A stretch of 64,000 nucleotides of DNA from Lentisphaerota bacterium (GCA_017134815.1 CP071032.1:2476001-2540000); one strand, 5' to 3'. Counted from the first letter of the stretch, positions 49,149-58,564 are shown. Numbers and translations are program-made. The notes: generated by a model not told the origin, from the sequence alone.

Positions 49149-50666
49149 ATGAAAAAAACAGGATTTGACAACGATAAATATTTGCAGGAGCAGGCTGAAG
49201 CGATTATTGACCGGGCTTCAAGGTTTGATAATAAACTCTACCTGGAATTTGGCGGCAAACTGGTTTTCGACCTGCATGCAGCGAGAATTCTTCCCGGTTT
49301 CGATCCAAACGTTAAAATAAAGCTGCTGCAAATCCTCAGAGATAAAATTGACATTGTAATCTGCATTTATGCCGGAGACATCGCCCGTAAAAAAATCCGG
49401 GCTGATTTTGGAATTACTTATGACGCTGACACGCTGAAACTGATTGATGACCTCCGGGACTGGGGACTGAGTGTCAAGGCGATATGCGTAACCCGTTACG
49501 AGGAACAGCCGGCCGTGAAAAGTTTTATCAACAAACTCAAGCGTCGCGGCATCAGCGTTTACACCCACCGGGCAATTAAGGGGTATCCCACTGAAATCGA
49601 GACCATAGTAAGTGAAGACGGTTATGGCGCAAATGCCTATATTGAAAGTGACAAACCGATTGTGATCGTTACCGGTCCCGGGCCGGGCAGTGGTAAAATG
49701 GCAACCTGTCTTTCTCAGGTGTATCATGAGCATCAGCGCGGGGTATCCGCCGGGTATGCCAAGTTCGAGACATTTCCGATCTGGAGCATTCCACTCAAGC
49801 ACCCGGTAAATATTGCTTATGAGGCCGCGACTGCCGATATTGCTGATTTCAATCAGGTAGACCCTTTTCACCTGGAAGCTTACGGTAAAACTGCGATTAA
49901 TTACAATCGTGACGTCGAAATATTCCCGGTTGTAAAACGGATTATGTCGAAAATTATGGATAACAGCCGGCTTTACCAGTCGCCAACTGATATGGGGGTT
50001 AACCGGGCAGGATTTGCTATTTGTGATGATGCTGTCTGCCGGGAAGCTTCAAAGCAGGAAGTTATTCGACGTTACTTCCGTTACAAATGTGAATATGCCA
50101 TGGGCCTTACTGACAAGCAGACCGTTGACCGGGTCAAGTTGCTGATGGATGAACTTGAGATAAAGCCGGAGGATCGCTGCATGGTTGAGGCTGCCAGAAG
50201 CGCGGCGGCGGCAGCTGAAAATCAAGAGGACAAGGGCAATGCCGGAATTTACTGCGGTGCTGCCCTGCAGTTACCGGATGGGACTATTGTAACTGGCAAA
50301 AACTCACCTTTGATGCATGCGGCCTCGAGTTCAGTGCTAAATGCAATAAAAAAACTGGCGGGCCTGCCGGATGAATTGCTGCTGATTTCACCTGATGTTA
50401 TTGATTCTGTCGGCTCCCTGAAGCGCGATATACTTAAAAGTAAGCGCCTAAGTCTTGACCTGGAGGAGACCATGATTGCCCTCAGTGTCAGTATGCCAGG
50501 TAATCCATCCGCACAGCTGGCACTGCAGAAGCTCGAAATGCTGCACGGCTGTGAGATGCACATTACCCATATGCCGACTCCAGGGGATGAGGCCGGGTTG
50601 CGCAAACTTGGGGTTAACTTGACCTGCGACTCTAACTTTTCCGGGAAAAATCTGTTTGTCGATTGA
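49149..50666 (+). CDS. DUF1846 domain-containing protein
   Basis: The 505-residue protein matches the DUF1846 family along its length: FDNDKYLQEQAEAIIDRASR at the start, then LYLEFGGKLVFDLHAARILP, a nucleotide-binding-like IVIVTGPGPGSGKMATCLSQ (about 172-191) and KFETFPIWSIPLKHPVNIAY. The C-terminal region is GAALQLPDGTIVTGKNSPLM. The fold combines P-loop-like and sugar-kinase-like elements; the reaction is not established. GGAAGGAG precedes the ATG. It stands alone, closed by a terminator. Confidence 0.93.
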   Translation: MKKTGFDNDKYLQEQAEAIIDRASRFDNKLYLEFGGKLVFDLHAARILPGFDPNVKIKLLQILRDKIDIVICIYAGDIARKKIRADFGITYDADTLKLIDDLRDWGLSVKAICVTRYEEQPAVKSFINKLKRRGISVYTHRAIKGYPTEIETIVSEDGYGANAYIESDKPIVIVTGPGPGSGKMATCLSQVYHEHQRGVSAGYAKFETFPIWSIPLKHPVNIAYEAATADIADFNQVDPFHLEAYGKTAINYNRDVEIFPVVKRIMSKIMDNSRLYQSPTDMGVNRAGFAICDDAVCREASKQEVIRRYFRYKCEYAMGLTDKQTVDRVKLLMDELEIKPEDRCMVEAARSAAAAAENQEDKGNAGIYCGAALQLPDGTIVTGKNSPLMHAASSSVLNAIKKLAGLPDELLLISPDVIDSVGSLKRDILKSKRLSLDLEETMIALSVSMPGNPSAQLALQKLEMLHGCEMHITHMPTPGDEAGLRKLGVNLTCDSNFSGKNLFVD

Positions 50667-50681
50667 GTTGAAATATTCAGT

Positions 50682-50713
50682 CCTCTTTGCAGATACGCTG
50701 CAAGGAGGGTTTT
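50682..50713 (+). terminator. Intrinsic terminator after the DUF1846 gene
   Basis: CCTCTTTGCAG (50682-50692) pairs with CTGCAAGGAGG (50698-50708) with one G-T wobble and is followed by GTTTTATT. Confidence 0.85.
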
Positions 50714-50841
50714 ATTAACTTGCATTTTACAGTAAATTTTCAATTTAAAACTTGCCATTGCAGCTGCCTGCGATTATCTTAAAGACTGTTTGAGTGTTTT
50801 AATCTTAGAAATTCAGGTACTTATACTCAATTCGGAGACTC

Positions 50842-50931
50842 ATGACAAAATACACAGTGAACTATAATTCGGCAGAGGTTTCCAGACGGACCTTTTTGGT
50901 ATTTTCTCGATGTACCTGGTTTTGGGGCTGA
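50842..50931 (+). CDS. Candidate tryptophan leader peptide (29 aa) upstream of trpB
   Basis: The ORF has a strong ribosome binding site (CGGAG, 50833-50837) and a proper ATG, and reads MTKYTVNYNSAEVSRRTFLV before ending FSRCTWFWG. Two Trp codons (50917 and 50923) sit just before the stop, whereas Trp is rare in short random ORFs. The stop lies within a GC-rich hairpin followed by a T-run, about 80 bp upstream of trpB. This fits a ribosome-mediated attenuation leader sensing charged tRNA-Trp. No homologue is recalled, so the role is inferred from position and sequence. Confidence 0.6.
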   Translation: MTKYTVNYNSAEVSRRTFLVFSRCTWFWG

Positions 50932-50949
50932 GGCCCGCTTCATTTTTTC
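50876..50949 (+). promoter_or_regulatory. Possible attenuator structures in the trpB leader
   Basis: AGGT-TT-CC (50876-50883) can pair with GGACCT (50888-50893), followed by TTTT. Further down GGGC (50925-50928) pairs with GCCC (50933-50936), with CATTTTTTC about 8 nt later. The first stem lies inside the leader ORF and the second spans its stop. Either could serve as a terminator depending on where the ribosome stalls. Stems are short, so the arrangement is suggestive rather than proven. Confidence 0.35.
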
Positions 50950-51010
50950 TTTCAGTTATATTTTTCCTTAATAATAAAATAATTTTTATTTTCAACTTTG
51001 GGGTTTATAA

Positions 51011-52213
51011 ATGAGTAATGTCGACTTGCACCAGTATCCGGATACCGACGGTTACTTTGGCGAATTCGGTGGTCAGCAGATTCCCGGTCACCTCCGTAAA
51101 ATAATGGATGACATCTGTAAATCATACCTTGAGATCCGGGATACTGAAAAGTTTAAGAACGAGCTTGCCAGTCTGCACAAATACTACGTTGGACGGCCAA
51201 GTCCTATATATCATGCACAGAAACTTTCTGCAGAGTGTGGTGGGGCGCAGATTTATCTGAAACGTGAGGATCTCAATCATACCGGGGCTCACAAAATAAA
51301 TCATTGTCTTGGAGAAGCTCTGCTGGCTAAATATATGAATAAGACCAAGGTTATCGCGGAAACCGGTGCCGGACAACACGGCGTTGCACTTGCTACCGCC
51401 TGTGCGTTGGTCGGAATACCGTGTGAAATTCATATGGGAACTGTGGATATCAAAAAGGAACATCCGAATGTGACTAAAATGCGCATTCTCGGAGCCAGAG
51501 TAGTTCCGGTTGATCGTGGTACTCAGACTTTGAAGGACGCTGTAGACAGTGCATTTGAGGAGCTGCTAAGTAATCCGGAGGATTATTTTTATGCTATCGG
51601 TTCTGTTGTCGGCCCCCATCCGTTTCCGATGATGGTACGTGACTTTCAGGCGATCGTCGGACAGGAAGCCAGAGCCCAGTTTCAGGAAATGACCGGAAAA
51701 TTCCCGGATTATGTTGTTGCCTGCGTGGGCGGCGGCAGTAATGCCATGGGCATCTTCAGTGGCTTTTTGAATGACAGGGGTGTCAGGCTGGTTGGAGTTG
51801 AGCCGGCAGGTCTGGGGCTTGATTCTGAAAAACATGCCGCAACTCTAACTAAAGGCAGCAAGGGTGAAATTCACGGCTTCAAGTGTTACGTTCTGCAGGA
51901 CGAAACCGGTAATCCTCTCCCGGTTTATTCAGTCGCGTCAGGTCTGGACTACCCTGGCGTCGGTCCTCAGCACTGTATGCTGAAGGATATTGAGCGGGCT
52001 GAATATGCAGCTGTGACTGATAAAGAGTGTCTTGACATGTTCATTCGCCTTTCCCGCAGCGAAGGGATTATCCCTGCGCTTGAAAGTTCTCACGCGGTTG
52101 CCTATGCTGCAAAGTTGGCGGAAACCCTGCCGAGTGATGTAAATATTCTGGTAAATTTAAGCGGACGTGGGGATAAGGACGCTGATTTTGTTGCAGACAA
52201 ACTGGGAATATAA
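51011..52213 (+). CDS. trpB: Tryptophan synthase beta chain
   Basis: The 400-residue PLP enzyme joins indole and serine. The PLP Lys95 lies in [20 protein letters not shown] and the phosphate cup in [18 protein letters not shown]. The start [20 protein letters not shown] is the usual TrpB N-terminus, and length and [15 protein letters not shown] support TrpB1 rather than TrpB2. No trpA or other trp genes are adjacent, so the alpha subunit is elsewhere. A candidate Trp leader peptide precedes it. A GGGAGGCT/AGCCTCCC hairpin at about 52246-52267 follows without a T-run. Confidence 0.96.
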   Translation: MSNVDLHQYPDTDGYFGEFGGQQIPGHLRKIMDDICKSYLEIRDTEKFKNELASLHKYYVGRPSPIYHAQKLSAECGGAQIYLKREDLNHTGAHKINHCLGEALLAKYMNKTKVIAETGAGQHGVALATACALVGIPCEIHMGTVDIKKEHPNVTKMRILGARVVPVDRGTQTLKDAVDSAFEELLSNPEDYFYAIGSVVGPHPFPMMVRDFQAIVGQEARAQFQEMTGKFPDYVVACVGGGSNAMGIFSGFLNDRGVRLVGVEPAGLGLDSEKHAATLTKGSKGEIHGFKCYVLQDETGNPLPVYSVASGLDYPGVGPQHCMLKDIERAEYAAVTDKECLDMFIRLSRSEGIIPALESSHAVAYAAKLAETLPSDVNILVNLSGRGDKDADFVADKLGI

Positions 52214-52460
52214 TTTCATACCTGTTTATTAACCTTCTGATAGACTTTGCCGGGAGGCTGATAGAGCCTCCCGTGCTGGGACTGCGACCAGCTTGTTTGA
52301 GAATGGTTTCGTCACGCGCAGAAGTAAGTTGCTTCTGAATTGGCTGGAGCTCGATTTTCAAGTCAAAGGATTTATCGTAAAAAAATATGAAAAAATCCTG
52401 TTTTTTTTATTCTTTCCTGCTATATTAACCGCTCACATTGCGAAAAAGTAACTTTTTTTC

Positions 52461-53399
52461 GTGAAAAATAATAGTTTTTGTATGCATAAGGTAAGCACAA
52501 ATACATTGAGAGGGCTTTTCTGCGCAAAAATTTTGCATATTTTCTGCAAAATGCGTTGGACAGAATGGCTTTGTGTGTTTATTTTATGTACTTTGCCCGT
52601 ACTTTGTCTTCAAGGTGAAGAGGCGGGCAGGGAAATCCGCAGTGCGCCGCCTGTAAAAGCGAAGGCAACCGTCAGGATTGAACTGGAAGATGCTACCGGT
52701 TCAAATCAGACATTGCAGGAGCAGGAACAGCTTGATGGCGCAAGACGGGAAGCGTTGAAGTTCAAGCGGCTTAACTTTGAGCTGCAGAAAGATAACAAGC
52801 TTCTTCGCAAAGAGTTGATAAAAATTTTAGAGAATTTTCAAACGCAGAATGAGAAATACCGGCGATTACAGTTGAGTATTGCGGCTACTATAGCAAGCTC
52901 CAGGATGCAGGCCGCAAGCACCAGGGAAGGTCAGCTGTGCAAGTCGTTTGTTGAAGTTTCTGACAGTGGAAGAGCTCTTGCACTCAAAACCATTGAATTC
53001 TGTGACAGTGTGGCCGCTGTAGTTAAGGACATTCCCATCGGGAGTTTTCGAAAAACTGAGCTGAGATTAAAAATTGATGCTTTAAGGCGGGACGCACGAA
53101 AGTTGATTAACATTGCAGATCTGGAAAACAGACTTAAGCCGGTTGAAAGATGCAGAGTGCTGGCTGTCAACAAAAATCTGCAAGTAGTAGTATTGCCTGT
53201 CGGTTCTGCCCATGGTGCATTTTTGGGCTTGAACTATTATATCGGGAAGGAACGCACGGTGGCAAAAATTATTGCGGTCAGGCCGTTTGTCTCCGCCGCC
53301 GTTGTTGTTAAAGGCAGTATTGAGAACGTAGCACCTGGAAGTCAGGCTGCTACCGATGTGAAAACAATTAATAAACAATTTGGTAAGTTATGGAAGTAA
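52461..53399 (+). CDS. Exported coiled-coil protein overlapping rplV
   Basis: The frame runs 312 codons. A more sensible start is Met at 52554 (MRWTEWLCVFILCTLPVLCL), which makes a signal peptide cut near LQGEE. The mature part has a charged coiled-coil (EQEQLDGARREALKFKRLNF, LQKDNKLLRKELIKILENFQ) and a small beta-rich C-terminal domain (CRVLAVNKNLQVVVLPVGSA, then HGAFLGLNYYIG). That domain resembles those in other uncharacterised PVC coiled-coil proteins. Function is unknown. Its stop lies inside rplV (10-nt overlap), so it is translated as part of the ribosomal operon in the place where rpsS normally stands. Confidence 0.7.
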   Translation: MKNNSFCMHKVSTNTLRGLFCAKILHIFCKMRWTEWLCVFILCTLPVLCLQGEEAGREIRSAPPVKAKATVRIELEDATGSNQTLQEQEQLDGARREALKFKRLNFELQKDNKLLRKELIKILENFQTQNEKYRRLQLSIAATIASSRMQAASTREGQLCKSFVEVSDSGRALALKTIEFCDSVAAVVKDIPIGSFRKTELRLKIDALRRDARKLINIADLENRLKPVERCRVLAVNKNLQVVVLPVGSAHGAFLGLNYYIGKERTVAKIIAVRPFVSAAVVVKGSIENVAPGSQAATDVKTINKQFGKLWK

Positions 53400-53722
53400 G
53401 AGCTATTACAAGAAACGTTCGGATATCTCCCGAAAAAGCGCGTCATGTTTCGCGACTGATTCAGGGAAAGTCTGTGACGGAGGCTTTGGCAATAGTTGAT
53501 CTCAGCCCGCGCAAAGCCGCTACGCTGTTGGGAAAAACCTTACGCTCTGCTGTAGCCAATGCTGAGAATAACTTCGATCTGGATCGCAAGTCGCTTACTG
53601 TAAAGGAAGCTCTTGTCGGACCTGGCCCAACCATGAAACGTTTTCAGCCCAAAGCACGTGGTGCTGCAGGTAGAATTCGCAAGCGGACCAGTCATTTCCG
53701 GATTACCTTGACAGATATTTAA
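53390..53722 (+). CDS. rplV: 50S ribosomal protein L22
   Basis: The 110-residue protein shows ITRNVRISPEKARHVSRLIQ at the start and the tip-of-hairpin region GPTMKRFQPKARGAAGRIRK, then RTSHFRITLTDI, typical of L22. It lines the exit tunnel of the large subunit and binds 23S rRNA. It is the first ribosomal gene of this cluster; rpsS and the earlier S10-operon genes are not upstream. Its ATG overlaps the preceding secreted-protein gene. Confidence 0.97.
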   Translation: MEVRAITRNVRISPEKARHVSRLIQGKSVTEALAIVDLSPRKAATLLGKTLRSAVANAENNFDLDRKSLTVKEALVGPGPTMKRFQPKARGAAGRIRKRTSHFRITLTDI

Positions 53723-53737
53723 TAAGAGGAATATATC

Positions 53738-54430
53738 GTGGGACAGAAAGTAAATCCAATTGGATTAAGAACAACCATTACTAAGAACTGGGAATCTCGC
53801 TGGTTTGCAGAGAAGCAGGTCTTTGGCGAATGGCTCCATGAAGACCTCAAAATCCGTAAGCACATTAAAGATAAGTTTACTAACGCTGCTATTTCACGGA
53901 TTCAGATCGAGCGCTTTGCCAGTCGTATTCGTATTACTATTTTCTCTGCTCGTCCGGGACTCATTATCGGCAAAAAAGGCGCCGAACTTGACTCCCTGCG
54001 TCAGGAGATCAGTAAATTTACCGATAATAAAGAAATCTTTATTGATATTGCTGAAATAAAACGCGCTGAAGTTAATGCTCAGCTGGTTGCGGAAAACATT
54101 GCTGTTCAGCTTGAACGCCGTATAGGCTTCAGAAGAGCGATGAAACGCGCTATCCAGACTGCTATGGACATGGGCGTCGACGGCATCAAAATCAATTGTG
54201 CCGGTCGTCTCGGCGGTGCTGAACTGGCCCGTTCAGAGCAGTACAAGGACGGTCGCGTGCCGCTGCATACGCTGCGCGCTAACATCGATTACGGTTTTGC
54301 CGAAGGTAACACTACTGCCGGTAAAATTGGTATAAAAGTGTGGATTTGCCATAAAGAGCCTACGGAGGATCAGAAATATGCCACTAATGCCAAAAAGGGT
54401 AAAGCACAGAAAGGTTCAGCGCGGAAGTAA
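53738..54430 (+). CDS. rpsC: 30S ribosomal protein S3
   Basis: The 230-residue protein starts with GTG ([20 protein letters not shown]) behind AGAGGA. The KH domain shows [20 protein letters not shown]. It lies at the mRNA entry channel. The C-terminal 17 codons ([17 protein letters not shown]) overlap the start of rplP out of frame by 53 nt, which is unusually long for this pair. Confidence 0.97.
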   Translation: MGQKVNPIGLRTTITKNWESRWFAEKQVFGEWLHEDLKIRKHIKDKFTNAAISRIQIERFASRIRITIFSARPGLIIGKKGAELDSLRQEISKFTDNKEIFIDIAEIKRAEVNAQLVAENIAVQLERRIGFRRAMKRAIQTAMDMGVDGIKINCAGRLGGAELARSEQYKDGRVPLHTLRANIDYGFAEGNTTAGKIGIKVWICHKEPTEDQKYATNAKKGKAQKGSARK

Positions 54431-54788
54431 CGCCGGTGTCGCTACAAAGAACAATAAAGTTGACTTTGGCGATTTCGGTCTCCAGGCTGTAACTAGAGGC
54501 TATATCACAAATAATCAGATAGAAGCTGCCCGTGTCGCGATTAATCGTCACTTGAAGCGCCGCGGAAAAGTTTGGATTCGTATGTTTCCTTACAAGCCAT
54601 TCACCAAAAAACCTTTGGAAGTCAGAATGGGTAAAGGTAAGGGTAACGTTGAAGGTTGGGTAGCACCGGTCAAGCCAGGTCGTGTGTTATTTGAAGTAAG
54701 TGGCTGCAGTGAATCAGTTGCCCGTGAAGCCATGGCGCTTGCGGCCAATAAGCTCGCTGTCCGCTGTAAGTTCCTGGCACGTCATTAA
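54378..54788 (+). CDS. rplP: 50S ribosomal protein L16
   Basis: The 136-residue protein begins [20 protein letters not shown] and has [20 protein letters not shown] and [20 protein letters not shown], diagnostic of L16 near the peptidyl-transferase and A-site region. GGAGGA sits upstream within rpsC, supporting the ATG at 54378; Met4 (54387) is a second possibility. Either way the start lies inside rpsC. Confidence 0.97.
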   Translation: MPLMPKRVKHRKVQRGSNAGVATKNNKVDFGDFGLQAVTRGYITNNQIEAARVAINRHLKRRGKVWIRMFPYKPFTKKPLEVRMGKGKGNVEGWVAPVKPGRVLFEVSGCSESVAREAMALAANKLAVRCKFLARH

Positions 54789-54801
54789 TCAGGTGTTGAT
54801 C

Positions 54802-55002
54802 ATGAAAATGAAAGAAATCAAAGAAATGACTGACGCTGAACTGAGTGCTCAGATTGAGGATCTCCATAAGGAGCAGCTCAACCTTAAAATACAGTCTAGA
54901 ACAGGTCAGTTGGAAAAAACCGCACGTGTGCGGGAAGTTCGCAAGGATATCGCTAGAATCAAAACCGAACAAAATTGTCGTTTGGCTCAGGCCAACGTTT
55001 AA
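54802..55002 (+). CDS. rpmC: 50S ribosomal protein L29
   Basis: The 66-residue protein, MKMKEIKEMTDAELSAQIED then LHKEQLNLKIQSRTGQLEKT, is a two-helix L29. I place the start at 54802 behind AGGTG; a longer frame from 54700 would run through rplP in another frame and is not credible. L29 sits by the tunnel exit next to L23. Confidence 0.95.
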   Translation: MKMKEIKEMTDAELSAQIEDLHKEQLNLKIQSRTGQLEKTARVREVRKDIARIKTEQNCRLAQANV

Positions 55003-55014
55003 CAGGTGGATACT

Positions 55015-55287
55015 ATGAGTAAAGTTGAAACTAAAGAGCGCGGCAATCGCAAAGAGCGCGTCGGTGTTGTTACCAGCGATGTTCAGAACAAGACCATCGT
55101 TGTGGAAGTAACTCGTCGTACTCCGCACCAGCTCTATAAAAAAGTTATTAAAGTTAAGAAAAAATATACCGCTCATGACGAAGAGAACGCTGCGAAAATC
55201 GGTGATACTGTAAGAATCAGCGAAACCCGCCCGCTCAGTAAAAACAAAAGATGGCGCCTGCTTGAAGTCATCAGTCACGCGGAATAA
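55015..55287 (+). CDS. rpsQ: 30S ribosomal protein S17
   Basis: The 90-residue protein reads [20 protein letters not shown], then [20 protein letters not shown], and [20 protein letters not shown] with [14 protein letters not shown], the S17 signatures. The AGGTGG at 55003-55008 serves as ribosome binding site for ATG 55015; a GTG at 55006 would use no such site. It binds 16S rRNA early in assembly. Confidence 0.96.
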   Translation: MSKVETKERGNRKERVGVVTSDVQNKTIVVEVTRRTPHQLYKKVIKVKKKYTAHDEENAAKIGDTVRISETRPLSKNKRWRLLEVISHAE

Positions 55288-55307
55288 TAGACCGGAGGAC
55301 ATAAACA

Positions 55308-55673
55308 ATGGTACAAATGCAGACTAAATTGGAGGTTGCCGACAATTCCGGCGCCAAGTCTATCGTCGCGATTACCGTCCTCGGGCAGAGAAAGCGTTAT
55401 GCACGCGTGGGCGACATCATCACGGCTGCTGTTCAGGAAGCTATTCCGGACGGTAACGTGAAGAAAGGCCAGGTTGTAAAGGCGGTCGTTGTCAGAACTG
55501 CTGCAAAAATTCGCCGTCCCGATGGTTCTTATCTGAAATTTGACCGTAATTCAGCGGTTATTATTGATGCTAACAAGAACCCTGTCGGTACTCGTATTTT
55601 TGGACCGGTAGCTCGTGAACTGCGGGAAAAGGATTTCATGAAAATCATTTCCCTTGCACCGGAGGTACTGTAA
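55308..55673 (+). CDS. rplN: 50S ribosomal protein L14
   Basis: The 121-residue protein reads [26 protein letters not shown]-type core and [20 protein letters not shown], then [20 protein letters not shown], all typical of L14. It sits at the subunit interface. It is preceded by GGAGG and overlaps rplX by one base (TAATG). Confidence 0.97.
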   Translation: MVQMQTKLEVADNSGAKSIVAITVLGQRKRYARVGDIITAAVQEAIPDGNVKKGQVVKAVVVRTAAKIRRPDGSYLKFDRNSAVIIDANKNPVGTRIFGPVARELREKDFMKIISLAPEVL

Positions 55674-55936
55674 TGAAAAAGTATCACGTGAAAAAAGGCG
55701 ACAAAGTTGTTGTTAACGCTGGCAAATGGAAAGGCAAAGAAGCCACCATCAGTGCCGTATTGACTAAAAAAGATCGCGTCGTTCTGGAATTTGCCAATGC
55801 TAACGCTCAGATGCGTGAAGAGTTCGGCAAAAAAACTGTCAAGAAGTCGTCCAAAGCCCCTAACGGCGGTTTGGTTGAACGTTCAGTGTCCGTTCACGTT
55901 TCAAACGTGAATCCAGTTGCTGAAAAAAGCGAATAG
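55673..55936 (+). CDS. rplX: 50S ribosomal protein L24
   Basis: The 87-residue protein begins [20 protein letters not shown] with the KOW motif GDKVVVNAGKWKGKEATISA, then RSVSVHVSNVNPVA. It is somewhat shorter than the usual 100-105 residues, with a divergent middle. It initiates large-subunit assembly at the 5' end of 23S rRNA. GGAGG lies within the end of rplN. Confidence 0.95.
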   Translation: MKKYHVKKGDKVVVNAGKWKGKEATISAVLTKKDRVVLEFANANAQMREEFGKKTVKKSSKAPNGGLVERSVSVHVSNVNPVAEKSE

Positions 55937-55964
55937 GACCTGATACAAGACGGAGTGTTTTAAT

Positions 55965-56501
55965 ATGCCTGATATGCAGAAAAAATATAAAGAAGAGGTT
56001 CGGCCTTCTCTGCAGGCGAAGCTGGGTTACAAAAACGTAATGCAGATTCCTAAAATCGAAAAGATCGTTCTCAGTACAGGAATGAATGTTGCTGTTGAGC
56101 GCGACGCTTTCGGCGAGGCACAGAAGCAGATCTCTTTGATCACCGGCCAGATGCCGGTAATTACAAAAGCTCGTAAGAATGTGGCTAACTTTAAACTTCG
56201 TGTCGGCATGCCGATCGGGGTTATGGTCACTTTACGCGGTTCAAGGATGTATGAGTTCATGGATCGTTTTATCCATAATGCGCTGCCGCGAGTGAGAGAC
56301 TTTCGCGGAATCCCTAAAAAGGGATTTGATGGTTCCGGCAATTATAATGTCGGACTTCAGGATGTTTCAGTTTTTACTGAAGTTGATCCCGATAAACTCA
56401 AATATCCGCTGGGGCTGAACGTTACTTTTGTTACATCAGCCAAGTCTAATGAAGAAGCGTATGAACTTCTCAAAATGATGGAAATCCCGTTCGCGGAATA
56501 A
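55965..56501 (+). CDS. rplE: 50S ribosomal protein L5
   Basis: The 178-residue protein reads YKEEVRPSLQAKLGYKNVMQ, then IPKIEKIVLSTGMNVAVERD, KARKNVANFKLRVGMPIGVM, and PRVRDFRGIPKKGFDGSGNY, a standard L5. It contacts 5S rRNA and the P-site tRNA in the central protuberance. Confidence 0.97.
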   Translation: MPDMQKKYKEEVRPSLQAKLGYKNVMQIPKIEKIVLSTGMNVAVERDAFGEAQKQISLITGQMPVITKARKNVANFKLRVGMPIGVMVTLRGSRMYEFMDRFIHNALPRVRDFRGIPKKGFDGSGNYNVGLQDVSVFTEVDPDKLKYPLGLNVTFVTSAKSNEEAYELLKMMEIPFAE

Positions 56502-56519
56502 CATAAGGAGCTCTTTGAA

Positions 56520-56705
56520 ATGGCAAAAAGAAGTCTTATTGTGAAAAGTGAGCGTGGAAACAAGTTCAAAGTTCGCAATTATAACCGTTGTAAAGCCTGT
56601 GGTCGTCCCAGAGCTTATATTCGTAAGTTCCAGCTCTGCCGTATCTGTTTCAGAGAACTGGCTTCAACCGGTAAAATTCCCGGCGTAATCAAAGCCAGTT
56701 GGTAA
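56520..56705 (+). CDS. rpsN: 30S ribosomal protein S14, zinc-binding type
   Basis: The 61-residue protein is the short C+ form: Cys24, Cys27, Cys40 and Cys43 (CKAC and CRIC) bind zinc, followed by [18 protein letters not shown]. It lies between rplE and rpsH as in classical spc operons. AAGGAG precedes the start. Confidence 0.97.
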   Translation: MAKRSLIVKSERGNKFKVRNYNRCKACGRPRAYIRKFQLCRICFRELASTGKIPGVIKASW

Positions 56706-56716
56706 GGAGGTAACGC

Positions 56717-57112
56717 ATGAGTTTGCAAGATCCAATTTCTGATATGCTGACCCGCATCCGTAACGCTGGCACTGCTTCTCTTAAAGTGGTTGCAATGCCC
56801 GGGTCAAAGATGAAAATCGCAATAGCTGACGTACTCAAGGAAGAAGGTTACATCTGTGACTATTCTGTTGCTGAAGACGGTCCCAAGAAGACCCTTAGCA
56901 TTGACCTGAAGTATTACAACAAGAAACCTGTTATTTCAGGAATTGAACGTGTCAGCAAGCCGTCTTGCCGCAGTTACTGCGGAAGCAGCGAAATTCCAAA
57001 GGTCCGCAATGGCCTGGGTACTGTCATCTTATCTACTCCTCAAGGTGTGATAAGCGGTCGTAAAGCTGCAGCCGATAAAGTCGGCGGCGAAATTCTTTGT
57101 TATGTATGGTAA
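56717..57112 (+). CDS. rpsH: 30S ribosomal protein S8
   Basis: The 131-residue protein reads [40 protein letters not shown], then [20 protein letters not shown] and [20 protein letters not shown], typical of S8. It binds the central domain of 16S rRNA and in some bacteria represses the spc operon. AAGGAGG precedes the start. Confidence 0.97.
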   Translation: MSLQDPISDMLTRIRNAGTASLKVVAMPGSKMKIAIADVLKEEGYICDYSVAEDGPKKTLSIDLKYYNKKPVISGIERVSKPSCRSYCGSSEIPKVRNGLGTVILSTPQGVISGRKAAADKVGGEILCYVW

Positions 57113-57138
57113 TATAGAAACCGTGAGGATTAGTTAAT

Positions 57139-57672
57139 ATGTCTCGTATTGGAAAAAAACCGATAGCTATCCCCGGCAGTGTCAAAATTGCTGTTGCTGA
57201 TGGTACCGTGTCGGTTGAAGGCAAAGTTAAGCTGTCCATCGCGATCCCGCCGAAAGTGGCAGTAGCTGTTGAAGAAGACAATGTTGTAGTCAGCCGCATT
57301 GATGACTCCCGCGAGTCCGGTGCCATGCAGGGCCTTGCCCGCAGCCTGATCAACAACATGGTCATCGGAGTGACCGAAGGCTTCAAGAAAGAGCTGCTGA
57401 TTGTCGGTGTTGGTTATCGCGCTCAAGTTAAAGGTAAATCACTTGTGCTCAACCTTGGTTATTCTCATCCGGTAGAATATGCTATTCCTGAAGGACTCAG
57501 CATCTCCGTGACTGACAATACCAAGATTCTCGTCGAAGGTGCAGATAAGCAGATGGTTGGCGAAGCCGCTGCTACTATCCGCCGGTATCGTAAGCCTGAG
57601 CCTTACAAAGGCAAGGGTATTCGTTACGCCGACGAGCGCATCACGATGAAAGAAGGTAAATCTGTCGGATAA
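57139..57672 (+). CDS. rplF: 50S ribosomal protein L6
   Basis: The 177-residue protein starts MSRIGKKPIAIPGSVKIAVA and ends with the L6 signature ADKQMVGEAAATIRRYRKPE, then PYKGKGIRYADERI. Two homologous beta domains are present. It sits near the GTPase-associated centre. Confidence 0.97.
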   Translation: MSRIGKKPIAIPGSVKIAVADGTVSVEGKVKLSIAIPPKVAVAVEEDNVVVSRIDDSRESGAMQGLARSLINNMVIGVTEGFKKELLIVGVGYRAQVKGKSLVLNLGYSHPVEYAIPEGLSISVTDNTKILVEGADKQMVGEAAATIRRYRKPEPYKGKGIRYADERITMKEGKSVG

Positions 57673-57686
57673 CGGAGTGTTTAAGT

Positions 57687-58052
57687 ATGTCTGAATATAA
57701 AACAAAAGAACAAAAACGCAGGCGCAGGCACTTGCGCATTCGCCGCAGGATTGCCGGCACTGCTGAATGTCCGCGTTTTTGTGTCAGTATAACTGCCAAT
57801 AACATTTATTGTCAGTTTATTGATGATGAAAATGGTGTAACTTTGGCTGCGACTTCTTCGCTTGATAAGCAGTTCAAGGAACAGAATGCCCGTCCCAATA
57901 TGGAAGGTGCAGCATTGCTTGGCAAGATTGCCGCAGAAAAAGCGACTGCCGTGAAAATTTCCAAGGTTGTTTTCGACCGTTCAGGATTTAAATTTCACGG
58001 CCGCGTCAAAGCTATTGCTGATGCCGCCAGAGAAAACGGACTGAAGTTTTAG
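57687..58052 (+). CDS. rplR: 50S ribosomal protein L18
   Basis: The 121-residue protein has a basic N-terminus ([20 protein letters not shown]), [20 protein letters not shown], and the end [20 protein letters not shown] with ARENGLKF, typical of L18, which binds 5S rRNA. Confidence 0.97.
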   Translation: MSEYKTKEQKRRRRHLRIRRRIAGTAECPRFCVSITANNIYCQFIDDENGVTLAATSSLDKQFKEQNARPNMEGAALLGKIAAEKATAVKISKVVFDRSGFKFHGRVKAIADAARENGLKF

Positions 58053-58063
58053 GAGCTGAAAAC

Positions 58064-58564
58064 ATGGCGAGAAAAAATTTCAACAGTGAAGAAGCTGTCA
58101 GCGAATTTGATGAAAGTGTAATCAGCATCAATCGCTGCGCTAAAGTAGTAAAAGGTGGCCGTAACTTCAGTTTCGGCGCACTGGTTGTTGTCGGTAACCG
58201 CGGCGGTAAAGTCGGTTATGGTTACGGCAAGGCAAACGAAGTTGCTGATGCTATCCGCAAAGGCAGTGAGATCGCCCGTAAAAACCTGATCAACGTTCCG
58301 GTTTCAGGAAGCACAATCCCGCATATAATCCAGACTAAATTCAGTGGTGCTTCTGTACTGCTGAAACCTGCTTCAGCAGGTACTGGTCTGATTGCCGGTG
58401 GTGCAGTTCGCGCTATTCTGGAGCTTGCCGGCGTCAAGGACGTCCTGGCCAAGAGCCTGGGTGCCAACAATCCGGTTAACGTTGCAAAGGCCACCATGAA
58501 GGCTATCGGTACTCTTGCTTCCAAGAAGGAAGTACTGGCCAAACGTGGTATTGAATCTCTGTAA
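58064..58564 (+). CDS. rpsE: 30S ribosomal protein S5
   Basis: The 166-residue protein has the double-stranded RNA-binding region [40 protein letters not shown] and the C-terminal domain [20 protein letters not shown] with [12 protein letters not shown]. It sits at the mRNA entry site. It is followed directly by rplO; the usual rpmD (L30) is absent. Confidence 0.97.
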   Translation: MARKNFNSEEAVSEFDESVISINRCAKVVKGGRNFSFGALVVVGNRGGKVGYGYGKANEVADAIRKGSEIARKNLINVPVSGSTIPHIIQTKFSGASVLLKPASAGTGLIAGGAVRAILELAGVKDVLAKSLGANNPVNVAKATMKAIGTLASKKEVLAKRGIESL

